Shown here: positions 57,257 through 64,000 of the stretch, piece by piece | How positions within the stretch are numbered: the first letter of the stretch is position 1 | Layout of the letters: every line of letters starts with the position of its first letter | Origin: DASUPK01 sp963831605 | GTDB taxonomy: Bacteria > Actinomycetota > Thermoleophilia > Solirubrobacterales > 70-9 | Assembly (NCBI GenBank): GCA_963831605.1 | Contig: CAWHQR010000010.1 | Span: 1 to 64,000 of the forward strand | DNA: 64,000 nt | Reading direction: 5' to 3' | Program-made: the position numbers and the translations under genes | Notes under the pieces: model-generated | What the model was told of the DNA's origin: nothing | Database searches by the model: none | The model's input: the letters and a program-made list of their open reading frames with translations, nothing else

Positions 57257-57460
57257 TCATCCGCGCATCGACAGGTACAGCCTCCCGGAGCCGAGGGCGA
57301 TGAAGAGCAGTCCGAACAGGAATCCGACGGCGAGCGGTCCCCCACCGCGCGCCAGCGTCAGCACCAGCATGAGGATGCCGAACCCGATGATGACCACCGA
57401 GAACGTGCGGACCGCAAGCTGGTAGCCCTCATCCGGCGAGGGACGCCGACGCTGATTCAC
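57257..57460 (-). CDS. Small membrane protein with two spans
   Basis: 67 residues from a GTG start: VNQRRRPSPDEGYQLAVRTF, 'SVVIIGFGILMLVLTLARGG', 'LAVGFLFGLLFIALGSGRLY'. Two hydrophobic helices are clear. It lies 13 bases upstream of the permease gene in the same direction, so it may be an accessory subunit. No family recognised. Confidence 0.6.
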   Translation of the reverse strand: MNQRRRPSPDEGYQLAVRTFSVVIIGFGILMLVLTLARGGGPLAVGFLFGLLFIALGSGRLYLSMRG

Positions 57461-57495
57461 GCCCCCATTAAACGGGTTGCGCCGGGGGGCGGCGA

Positions 57496-59580
57496 TCAGC
57501 CGGGCAGTCCCCCGATGATCGGGATGATCAGGATGGCCACGATGTTCGCCACCTTGATCATGGGGTTGATCGCCGGACCGGCCGTGTCCTTGTAGGGATC
57601 GCCCACCGTGTCTCCGGTGACCGCGGCCGCATGGGCCTCCGAGCCCTTGCCGCCGAACTCCCCGTCCTCGATCAGCTTCTTGGCGTTGTCCCAAGCCCCG
57701 CCTCCAGCGGTCATCGAGATCGCCATGAAGATGCCGACGACGATCACCCCGATCAGCAGGCCTCCGAGCGCCTGGTAGGAGATCAGCCCGACGAGCAGCG
57801 TCACCACGATCGGGATCAGCGAGGGCAGGATCATCTCCTTCTGGGCCGCAGCGGTGACCAGGGCCACCGCGCGCCCGTACTCGGGTTTGTCCTCGCCCTT
57901 CATGATCCCCGGCTTCTCGCGGAACTGACGGCGGACCTCCTCGACCACCTGGCTGGCGGCGCGGCCCACGGCCTCGATCGCCAGAGAGGCGAACATGTAG
58001 ACCATGATCCCGCCGATCAGCAGCCCGATGAGCACGGGCGGATCGGAGATCTGGAAGCTCAGCGCGTGGCCGCCCGCCTCCGTCTGGAGCTCATGCGTGA
58101 AGGCGTCGAAGAGCACCAGCGCGGCGAGCGCGGCCGAGCCGATCGCATAGCCCTTGGTGACGGCCTTCGTGGTGTTCCCGACCGCGTCGAGCGGGTCGGT
58201 GATGTCGCGAACGTCCTGGGGCAGGTCCGCCATCTCCGCGATCCCGCCCGCGTTGTCGGTGATCGGGCCGAACGCGTCCAGGGCGACGATCAGCCCGGTC
58301 AGCGAGAGCTGCGCCATCACCGCGACGCCGATGCCGTAGATGCCGGCGGTGCCACCTCCGGCAAGCTTCCAGGAGCCGAGGATCGCGAAGGCGATCACCA
58401 GCACGGGCAGCGCCGTCGACTGCAGGCCCTGCGCGAGTCCCTGGATGATGTTGGTCGCATGACCGGTCTCGGACGCCTTCGAGATCGTCCGCACGGGCCG
58501 GAAACGGGTCGACGTGTAGTAGTCCGTGAGGACGAAGAGCAGCGCGGTGACGCCGACTCCGATCAGGCCGCAGAGCCACAGGTCGGTGACGCTCGTGTTG
58601 CCGAGGGCGTTGCCGCCCAGCGGGTCGTTCATCAGCCACTTGGTGATCGGGTAGAAGGCCGCCGCCGAGAGCACCGCCGAGACGGCGAGACCTCGATACA
58701 GCGCTGCCTCCACGTTCCCGGTCCGTGTGCGCACCGAGAGAGCACCGATGATCGAGGCGATGATCGCCACAGCGCCGATCGCGAGCGGGTAGATGGCCAC
58801 CTCGCGGGTGAACCCGGTGAAGGTGATCACGCCGAGCAGCATCACGGCCACGGCGGTCACCGCGTAGGTCTCGAAGAGGTCCGCGGCCATACCGGCGCAG
58901 TCGCCGACGTTGTCGCCGACGTTGTCGGCGATCACTGCGGGGTTGCGCGGGTCGTCCTCCGGAATGCCTGCCTCGATCTTGCCGACGAGGTCCGCCCCGA
59001 CGTCGGCGGCCTTGGTGAAGATGCCGCCGCCGAGTCGCGCGAAGACGGAGATCAGCGAGCCGCCGAAGCCGAGCCCCACGAGTGCGTCGACGCACTCCTT
59101 GTCACTCAGGTCCGTGAAGATGAGCAGGGCGCCGAAGTAACCGGCGACGCCGAGCAGCGCGAGCCCGACCACCAGCAGTCCCGTAACGGAGCCGCCCTTG
59201 AAGGCGATGTCGAGCGCGGGTGGAATGCCGCCGCGCGCCGCCTCGGCCACCCGCGAATTGGCTCTGACGGAGAGGTTCATCCCGATGAAGCCGGCCGAAC
59301 CGGAGAGGATGCCGCCGATCACGAATCCGATCGCCGTCTCCACGTTCTGCAGCGGGATCAGCAGGATCGCGACGATCACGCCGACGCCGGCGATGATCGT
59401 GTACTGCCGCCGCAGGTAGGCGCTGGCACCCTCCTGAACCGCCCCGGAGATCTCCTGCATCGCCTCGTTGCCGGGCGACTTGGCCAGCAGGCGCTGCGTG
59501 ATGAGCAGGCCGTACACCACGGCGGCGGCCGCGCAACCGAGCGCGACGACGATTCCGTAATCGGTCAAAAACTTTGTCAA
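57496..59580 (-). CDS. hppA: Membrane proton-pumping pyrophosphatase
   Basis: 694 residues with about 16 spans. 'GGGIFTKAADVGADLVGKIE' and 'DNVGDNVGDCAGMAADLFET' (about 180-220) are the PPi/Mg2+-binding signatures, and a second aspartate set is at 'AFGPITDNAGGIAEMADLP'. 'VGNTTKAVTKG' has Lys where K+-dependent enzymes have Ala, so it belongs to the K+-independent, H+-pumping class. It couples PPi hydrolysis to proton export. The start is TTG with AGGAG eight bases before it. Confidence 0.93.
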   Translation of the reverse strand: MTKFLTDYGIVVALGCAAAAVVYGLLITQRLLAKSPGNEAMQEISGAVQEGASAYLRRQYTIIAGVGVIVAILLIPLQNVETAIGFVIGGILSGSAGFIGMNLSVRANSRVAEAARGGIPPALDIAFKGGSVTGLLVVGLALLGVAGYFGALLIFTDLSDKECVDALVGLGFGGSLISVFARLGGGIFTKAADVGADLVGKIEAGIPEDDPRNPAVIADNVGDNVGDCAGMAADLFETYAVTAVAVMLLGVITFTGFTREVAIYPLAIGAVAIIASIIGALSVRTRTGNVEAALYRGLAVSAVLSAAAFYPITKWLMNDPLGGNALGNTSVTDLWLCGLIGVGVTALLFVLTDYYTSTRFRPVRTISKASETGHATNIIQGLAQGLQSTALPVLVIAFAILGSWKLAGGGTAGIYGIGVAVMAQLSLTGLIVALDAFGPITDNAGGIAEMADLPQDVRDITDPLDAVGNTTKAVTKGYAIGSAALAALVLFDAFTHELQTEAGGHALSFQISDPPVLIGLLIGGIMVYMFASLAIEAVGRAASQVVEEVRRQFREKPGIMKGEDKPEYGRAVALVTAAAQKEMILPSLIPIVVTLLVGLISYQALGGLLIGVIVVGIFMAISMTAGGGAWDNAKKLIEDGEFGGKGSEAHAAAVTGDTVGDPYKDTAGPAINPMIKVANIVAILIIPIIGGLPG

Positions 59581-59664
59581 GGGGATAGCTCCTGCGTCGG
59601 GTTCGAAGAAATGCCGCTCGTAAAAAGCGGCGCGGCAGTGTACTTGTTACGCCGGGTACTCGGC

Positions 59665-60081
59665 TTAGCCCGGGGTCCAGAGCCCCGAGTCCCCCTTTGG
59701 AGGCTCGGGGCCGGAGCTCTCGCCCTCGCCACCGTCGCCCTGGTCTGACGGCGCTCCCTCTCCGGCGTGGGTGGCGTAGAGAACCTGAAGTTCCGAGATC
59801 GCCTGGCGGAGCTGTGCCTGGGCGTCGGGCTTGACCAGGCCCACGAGCGCCTGGGCGGCGTCGATTCCGACCTTGGCCTGGGCCAGATCGCGCTCGTCGT
59901 CCTTCGCAATCCGCCGCGCCGAGAGATTGAGGATGCTGACCACGCTCTGCAGCACGACGTCCTCGACCCTGACCTTGCGGATCTCCTCCTCCAACTGGGC
60001 GCGGACCTCCTCCTCGGTCGGCTGCCCGGGCTGCTGCTCGACGGGCTGCTGCTCTGAACCCTGCTGCTCTTCATCTGCCAC
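59665..60081 (-). CDS. Conserved acidic helical protein, 138 residues
   Basis: From a GTG start, VADEEQQGSEQQPVEQQPGQ is a disordered Gln/Glu/Pro region. A helical core follows: 'EEEVRAQLEEEIRKVRVEDV', 'LQSVVSILNLSARRIAKDDE' and 'AKVGIDAAQALVGLVKPDAQ'. A Gly/Pro/Asp tail ends it. The core resembles the small helical proteins seen beside translation or redox genes in this group, but I cannot name a family. It overlaps the ligase gene by 11 bases, closing the rex operon. Confidence 0.7.
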   Translation of the reverse strand: MADEEQQGSEQQPVEQQPGQPTEEEVRAQLEEEIRKVRVEDVVLQSVVSILNLSARRIAKDDERDLAQAKVGIDAAQALVGLVKPDAQAQLRQAISELQVLYATHAGEGAPSDQGDGGEGESSGPEPPKGDSGLWTPG

Positions 60082-61285
60082 TGACGGCTCCCTCCGGTGC
60101 GTAGGTCTTACGAGTCTCCTCGACGGAACGACGATAGATCTCCTCGATCGGTGCGCCCTCGGCGAAGCGGGCGTAGGCCCGCTGGGCACCGTTCTGCTCC
60201 AGGAGGTCGACCTGGAGCCCGAGCGCCTGCCGGGCGGGCTCCGTCCATTCGACCAGATCCTCGAGGATGGCTCTGGTCGGGACCAGGCGGCCCTCGCGGA
60301 AGTCGATCATCTCGCCGTCCATCCCGTAGCGGATCGCCCGCCAGAGGTTCTCCTCGATCTCGCGCTGCGCGACGCCGAGACGGCCGCAGAAGCCGGCGGC
60401 GCTCTCCGGGGTGACCCCGGCATCGAGATCCGCCGCCGTCTGGGCGACGCAGGCGGTGATCAGCGCGGCGAGGTTGAGCGACTCGTCGCCTCGCGTCTGG
60501 GCGTCGCAGATACGGACCTCGACGGTGCCGAAGGAATGGTGCGGGCGGACGCTCCACCAGAGCTGGGTCGCCTCCACGATCGAGTTCGTTTCCTCGAGCA
60601 GCCGCACGAAATCCGCATAGGTCGCCCAGTCCCCGAACGGCTCGTGGACGCCGCAGCGGGGAAAGGTGCGCGTGAAGATCTCGGTTCTGACCGAGTGCAG
60701 CCCCGTGTCGCGATGATCGAGGAACGGCGAGTTCGCTGAGAGGGCGAGCAGCGGCGGCAGGAGCTCCCGCATCCGGTCCGAGACGCGAACCGCGCGGTCG
60801 GGCCCCTCGATGCCGACGTGGACGTGGAGGCTCCAGGTGTTGTTCCGCTGTGCGACCCAGCGCAGGTCCCCCTCCAGCCGCCGGTAGTGCTCGGTCTGAA
60901 TGATGTGCTGGTCGAGATAGTTGGCCCACGGGTGGGTCCCCATCGCGGCCAGGGCCAGTCCCATCTCGTCGGCGATGGCGAAGAGGCGCGTGCGCCTCGC
61001 CTGCTGGCGCTCGGCTGCGTCGCCGAAGGTCTCGCCGCGGCCCGAGCGAATCTCGATCTCGGTGTCGATCAGCTCGCCCTTGACGGCATGGGTCAGCTCC
61101 GGATCCCGCAGGCAGGCCGCCTGCATCTCCTCGAAGCGGTGCTCGAGGTCGAGAACCGCGGGATCGAGGATCGCGAACTCCTCCTCGATCCCGACCGTGA
61201 AGTCGGTCGAGGCCTCGAAGGTCTCGTGGACCGCATCGAGGTCCAGCCCGTCGTGATTTGGATCGGGATCGGTGGTCACCGGCAA
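60071..61285 (-). CDS. Glutamate-cysteine ligase family 2-like protein
   Basis: 404 residues from TTG (or 402 from GTG 61279). 'FTVGIEEEFAILDPAVLDLE' (about 29-48) is the family signature with the metal-binding Glu cluster. 'KGELIDTEIEIRSGRGE' near 70, 'NTWSLHVHVGIEGPDRA' near 150 and 'ETNSIVEATQLWWSVRPHHS' near 232 follow the GCS2/YbdK pattern. It makes a gamma-glutamyl or similar amide bond; ergothioneine, glutathione-like and ATP-grasp-type uses are all known. It lies 6 bases behind rex, which suggests redox control. Confidence 0.85.
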   Translation of the reverse strand: MPVTTDPDPNHDGLDLDAVHETFEASTDFTVGIEEEFAILDPAVLDLEHRFEEMQAACLRDPELTHAVKGELIDTEIEIRSGRGETFGDAAERQQARRTRLFAIADEMGLALAAMGTHPWANYLDQHIIQTEHYRRLEGDLRWVAQRNNTWSLHVHVGIEGPDRAVRVSDRMRELLPPLLALSANSPFLDHRDTGLHSVRTEIFTRTFPRCGVHEPFGDWATYADFVRLLEETNSIVEATQLWWSVRPHHSFGTVEVRICDAQTRGDESLNLAALITACVAQTAADLDAGVTPESAAGFCGRLGVAQREIEENLWRAIRYGMDGEMIDFREGRLVPTRAILEDLVEWTEPARQALGLQVDLLEQNGAQRAYARFAEGAPIEEIYRRSVEETRKTYAPEGAVSGR

Positions 61286-61291
61286 CCCGGA

Positions 61292-61966
61292 CTAGGCCAG
61301 GTAGAAGTAGAGGGCGTAGAGCAGGTCCACTGCGGGACTCGAGGTGTGCACGGTGACGTCCGGAGGCACCTGGAGCAGGCGCTCGGAGTAGTTGAAGATG
61401 ATCTTGACGCCGGACTTGACCAGCCGGTCAGCGACCTCCTGAGCCGCGTCTGATGGGACGGCGAGCACACCGACGACCACCTGCTCGCCCTCGACCACGG
61501 CGTCGATGTCGTCGAAGGACCGGACCTCGAGACCGCCCACCCGCCGGCCGATCACGGCTGGATCGACGTCGAACATGGCCACGATCTGGAAGCCATGGTC
61601 GGCGAAGATGTCCGAGCTCGCAATGGCCTGTCCGAGATGGCCGGCGCCGAACAGGGCGATGTTGTGCTGGCCCGCGGTCCGGAGGATCTTGCGGATCTCC
61701 GAGACCAGTGAGTCGACGTTGTAGCCCACCCCCCGCTTGCCGAACTTGCCGAAGCCGGACAGGTCCCGCCGGATCTGGGTCGAGTTGATGTGGGTGTAGT
61801 CCGAGAGCTCCTGCGAGGAGATCGTGTCCTTGCCCATCTTCCGCGCCTGCGTGAGCACCTGTAGATAGCGCGAGAGCCGTGCGGCGACCCCGAGCGAGAG
61901 ACGATCCCCGTCCGTGAGCTCCGAGGGCTGCTGCTCGGCGGCCTCGGCCGCGACGTCCTCGATCAT
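61292..61966 (-). CDS. rex: Redox-sensing repressor Rex
   Basis: 224 residues from MIEDVAAEAAEQQPSELTDG. A winged-helix domain ('ISSQELSDYTHINSTQIRRD', then 'LSGFGKFGKRGVGYNVDSL') binds DNA. A Rossmann domain with 'HNIALFGAGHLGQAIASSDI' (about 102-121) senses NADH/NAD+. 'VKIIFNYSERLLQVP' near 196 and the swapped C-terminal helix 'SSPAVDLLYALYFYL' complete it. The ATG reads GCATGATC; the TGA inside it would end an upstream glutaredoxin-like gene if the insertion at 61969-63864 were absent. Confidence 0.93.
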   Translation of the reverse strand: MIEDVAAEAAEQQPSELTDGDRLSLGVAARLSRYLQVLTQARKMGKDTISSQELSDYTHINSTQIRRDLSGFGKFGKRGVGYNVDSLVSEIRKILRTAGQHNIALFGAGHLGQAIASSDIFADHGFQIVAMFDVDPAVIGRRVGGLEVRSFDDIDAVVEGEQVVVGVLAVPSDAAQEVADRLVKSGVKIIFNYSERLLQVPPDVTVHTSSPAVDLLYALYFYLA

Positions 61967-61968
61967 GC

Positions 61969-61983
61969 GGACAAGGTATCGAG
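61969..61983 (+). repeat. 15-bp direct repeat, Rex-side end of the element
   Basis: GGACAAGGTATCGAG, identical to 63850-63864. It begins 3 bases upstream of the rex ATG and marks one boundary of a 1.87-kb insertion. Confidence 0.8.
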
Positions 61984-61985
61984 AC

Positions 61986-62135
61986 CTACACCGCAGGCTC
62001 TGCCGACTCATCCTCGGCGTCGCCAGGCAAGGTGAGTTCAGCTGAGTTTTTGTCAGTTCTGCTCAGATTGGTGCCAGATTTGGTGCCAAACGCTCGCTCC
62101 GCCGGCATGGCCCATCCACTCCTGGAGGGTCCGTG
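61986..62135 (-). pseudogene. Tyrosine-integrase C-terminal remnant
   Basis: One frame reads RTLQEWMGHA (62133-62104), the box around the last catalytic histidine of tyrosine recombinases. A second frame then reads 'ERAFGTKSGTNLSRTDKNS' and ends '...ESAEPAV' with TAG at 61988-61986, two bases from the 15-bp repeat. 'FGTKSGTN' is a typical integrase tail. The tyrosine-bearing stretch between the two parts (about 25 residues) is deleted, so it is inactive. Upstream to 62270 nothing further of the enzyme can be read. Confidence 0.65.
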
Positions 62136-62274
62136 GCGGCTCCAAGCCCGGAGTCGCCTTCGTAGACGTTCGGCATTGACTTGCCTTTCCGGCGGCAGAT
62201 CGGATTTCAGGTCGCGCCGCGTCGGTCTGCTTGCGGTGTGGTGCCCACCGGGGGCAAGCTCGGAGCGGGAGCCG

Positions 62275-63395
62275 CTACTTGGAGGCAGGTTTGCAGCCGC
62301 GCTTCTTGAGGCGCTGGTTCGTGTCCTTGATGTTGGCCTGGATCATCGCCCGCTTCGCCTCGCTTCCCGCCTCGGCGAGCCCGTCGTGCTGGCGCATCAG
62401 CTTCTTGCGAAGCTTCTTGCAATTCGGGTGCTGGCTCTTGCAGCCGCGCTTCTTGAGGCGCTTCTTCGTGTCCTTGATGTTGGCCTGGATCATCGCCCGC
62501 TTCGCCTCGGTTCCCGCGTTGGCGAGCCCCTTCTGCTGGCGCTTCAGCTTCTTGCGGAGCTTCTTGCAATTCGGGTGCTCGCCCGCGGTCGGTGTGGGGT
62601 TGGCGGGCGTGGGATTCGCCGTGTAGGTGATCGTCACCTGGCCGTCGCCCGAGTGCACCCCAGTCTCGAAGTTGGTCCCGGCCGGTCCAGTGCCAGAACC
62701 GCCGCCCCCAGCACCGGCGTTGAACCCTCCCCCGCCCCCATACCAGCCGCCACCGCCTCCTCCAGCGGAAAAAATGCCCGCGGCATTTCCGCCTGAGCCG
62801 AAGGTGCCCATGGTCGCGGGTGAAGTCGCGCTTCCTCCGGCACCCGGCGTCCCGCCTCCGCCAGCGGCGCCAAAGCTGCAGAGGGCGGGGGAGAACCCGT
62901 CTGCCCCCATGAGGCCGCCGCCACCACCTCCGTCAGACGACTGGCCGCCAGGCGAACAGCCCCCTCCTCCGCCACCGCCTCCGGCAACCAGGACCCGCTG
63001 GTTGAGGGTCGTCCCCCCGATCCGGATATCCGAGGCACCGCCGCCCCCCTTATCAGTGCCATTACCGCCGCCGTTGAAGCCACCCGTGCCGGTGGAAGGG
63101 GAGTTCGCCCCCCGTCCGCCAACGTTGACCCGAATCGAGTCCCCCGCCGTGAGGGGAATTGTCGCCGTGGTGTGGCCGCCGAGGCCGGGGCTGCCGAATC
63201 CGGGGTTCGCCGCCCCGCCCTGTGCCCCGAAGAGGTCGAAGCTCGCGCTGGTCACCCCGGCGGGCACGGTCCAGGTCTGCGCCGCGCCGGTGTAGTTGAA
63301 GGTCTCGGTGGTCGCGAGGGCGGGCGAGGCGAGCAGTGCCGTCCCAGCGCAGGCGAACGCGGCTGCCAGACCGACGAGGTGGAGGCGCTGCCCAT
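62275..63395 (-). CDS. Glycine-rich exported protein with duplicated Lys module
   Basis: About 372 residues. A signal peptide reads 'QRLHLVGLAAAFACAGTALL' then ASPALA, joined to 'TTETFNYTGAAQTWTVPAGV', but the only ATG (63395, ATGGGCAGC) is one base out of frame with it. Either one G is missing there or the true start is non-standard. A very Gly-rich domain follows ('AGGGGGGGGCSPGGQSSDGG'). Two copies of a 49-residue basic module end it (HPNCKKLRKKLKRQQKGLAN ... KKRGCKSQ). It lies inside the integrated element. Possibly an adhesive or structural surface protein. Confidence 0.65.
62282..62577 (-). repeat. Two tandem 147-bp coding repeats
   Basis: GCAGCCGCGCTTCTTGAGGC recurs at 62293 and 62440, a period of 147 bp (49 codons), encoding the duplicated lysine-rich module. 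Confidence 0.75.
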
Positions 63396-63487
63396 GCCCG
63401 AGGATTTTTCGACTAGACGCCGTGGGGGGACCCTAATGCTGGCTCCGCTCGTCTACAAGGGCGATGTCTCGGATCGAATCCGGATAG

Positions 63488-63522
63488 CTGCTTTCCATGC
63501 AGCTTTCCATGCAAAGCAGCGG
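63488..63522 (-). repeat. Hairpin A with duplicated arm
   Basis: GCTGCTTTCCATGCAGCTTT continues with CCATGCAAAGCAGC. The left half of hairpin A is repeated, as if by a slipped or nested insertion. It is far from the 1-15 kb cluster and lies inside the integrated element. Confidence 0.75.
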
Positions 63523-63542
63523 TCTCGGTGACGTCCGTGTCA

Positions 63543-63781
63543 GCCCTGCCCCGCCCGCTTGACCGCCTCCCCGAAGCTCGGGGCGCCCTTAGGTTCTGAC
63601 GGCCGGGCGCCCCGTCGAAGTCCGGCGTTGGCTCGCGCCAGTGCGGATGCTCTTTCAGAACCCGGTCGCGGGCAGCCTTGATCTTGGCCGGGTCCAGTGC
63701 GCCGTCATCGTCGCGGAGTTCGTCTAGCTGGACAGCGAGCCAGAAGTCGGCGGCATTTTGCAGGCCACCGTCACCGACCAC
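63543..63781 (-). pseudogene. Phage-structural-like remnant
   Basis: The frame reads 'LQNAADFWLAVQLDELRDDD' then 'GALDPAKIKAARDRVLKEHP' and 'HWREPTPDFDGAPG', then passes into a hairpin repeat with no conserved end. The 'DDDGALDPAKI..A...L.E.PHWR.P.PDFDGG' style is that of small phage head or scaffold-like proteins; this is my recollection, not a match. No ribosome-binding site at its start. It is probably a truncated relic of the element. Confidence 0.5.
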
Positions 63782-63843
63782 CTGGCGCTCTACCTCGGCC
63801 CGGTCGTAGTCCGCCAGCCGGGAGTCCCGGAGGGTCTCGCGGT

Positions 63844-64000
63844 TCAGCGGGACAAGGTATCGAGCCGCGCCCGCACGCCGTCGGCGTCGAGGAACAGCTC
63901 CGACACGATCTCCCCGCCGACCTCGATCACGGGGATGCGCTCGAGGTAGCGGCGCAGCAGTCCCTCTTCCGATTCGATGTCCACCTCCACCAGCTCGAAC
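63844..64000 (-). CDS. Glutaredoxin-like (DUF836-type) protein, 5' end outside window
   Basis: The visible 51 residues read FELVEVDIESEEGLLRRYLE, 'RIPVIEVGGEIVSELFLDAD' and GVRARLDTLSR before TGA at 63844. The cis-Pro (RIPVI) and the following strand are glutaredoxin-fold landmarks; the CxxC part would be upstream, beyond the window. It points towards rex. The 15-bp repeat covers its last codons (DTLS), so the present stop is supplied by the inserted element. Confidence 0.8.
   Translation of the reverse strand, partial: FELVEVDIESEEGLLRRYLERIPVIEVGGEIVSELFLDADGVRARLDTLSR
63850..63864 (+). repeat. 15-bp direct repeat, glutaredoxin-side end of the element
   Basis: GGACAAGGTATCGAG, identical to 61969-61983. 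On the minus strand it encodes the end of the glutaredoxin-like protein (CTCGATACCTTGTCC). Confidence 0.8.

Noticed and set aside
59574..59580. TTGACA as a promoter -35 at the hppA start
   Set aside because: These bases are the TTG start and second codon (TTGACA) behind an AGGAG ribosome-binding site, and no -10 is suitably placed.

Overview
The window is high-GC DNA that reads like an actinomycete of the class Thermoleophilia (Solirubrobacterales-like); this is an inference from protein style, not a database match. The clues are many exported proteins that begin with a short basic stretch and a 'FLALGG..YAA' export segment, exported proteins ending in 'TYTPTGG...TLKRKK'-type tails, a crowd of small SnoaL/NTF2-like proteins beginning MSEENVE and ending LEAAGLSE, two LAL-type LuxR regulators, an F420-type LLM oxidoreductase, and tRNA genes without encoded CCA.

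Region 1-15 kb is an accessory region that starts at the 3' end of a CAT-anticodon tRNA. It holds six full SnoaL-like genes plus one more inside an operon, at least three fossil 3' ends of the same family, small exported or phage-like genes, and about 26 copies of two short hairpin repeats. Hairpin A has loop GCATGG and lies just upstream of a gene. Hairpin B has loop GGACGA and lies just downstream. They share the same stem. Hairpin A supplies the -35 half of a strictly spaced promoter (TGGAAA, 17 bp, GATACT, 9 bp, ATG) that predicts leaderless mRNAs. The hairpins point right up to 7.3 kb and left from about 9.3 kb on, matching the genes. I read this as a set of hairpin-bounded gene cassettes.

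Region 15-25 kb carries a GNAT acetyltransferase, an exported beta-propeller, several small proteins, a lipoprotein, two tandem LAL regulators and an exported protein. A 37-bp motif occurs three times around the regulators.

Region 25-61 kb looks like ordinary chromosome: FAD oxidoreductases, a VIT-like transporter, a possible pterin/glycosyltransferase operon (PTPS, methyltransferase, glycosyltransferase, SDR), FMN reductase, an LLM oxidoreductase, Lon, an NhaA-DsbA fusion, a WS/DGAT acyltransferase with a hydrolase, an ECF sigma factor with a SnoaL tail, an MFS pump, a Ser/Thr kinase operon, a heterodimeric ABC exporter, tRNA-Gln, an HNH nuclease, two TrkA-type proteins, an EAL protein, an APC permease with a USP-like tail, an H+-pyrophosphatase and a glutamate-cysteine ligase-type gene. 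Two genes in this stretch are interrupted by single-base frameshifts.

Region 61-64 kb holds rex and the 3' end of a glutaredoxin-like gene. They are separated by a 1.87-kb degraded integrative element bounded by a perfect 15-bp direct repeat. Joining the two repeats restores a glutaredoxin-rex pair with an ATGA stop/start overlap. The element holds an integrase remnant abutting one repeat, a glycine-rich exported protein, a hairpin-A copy and a phage-like remnant.
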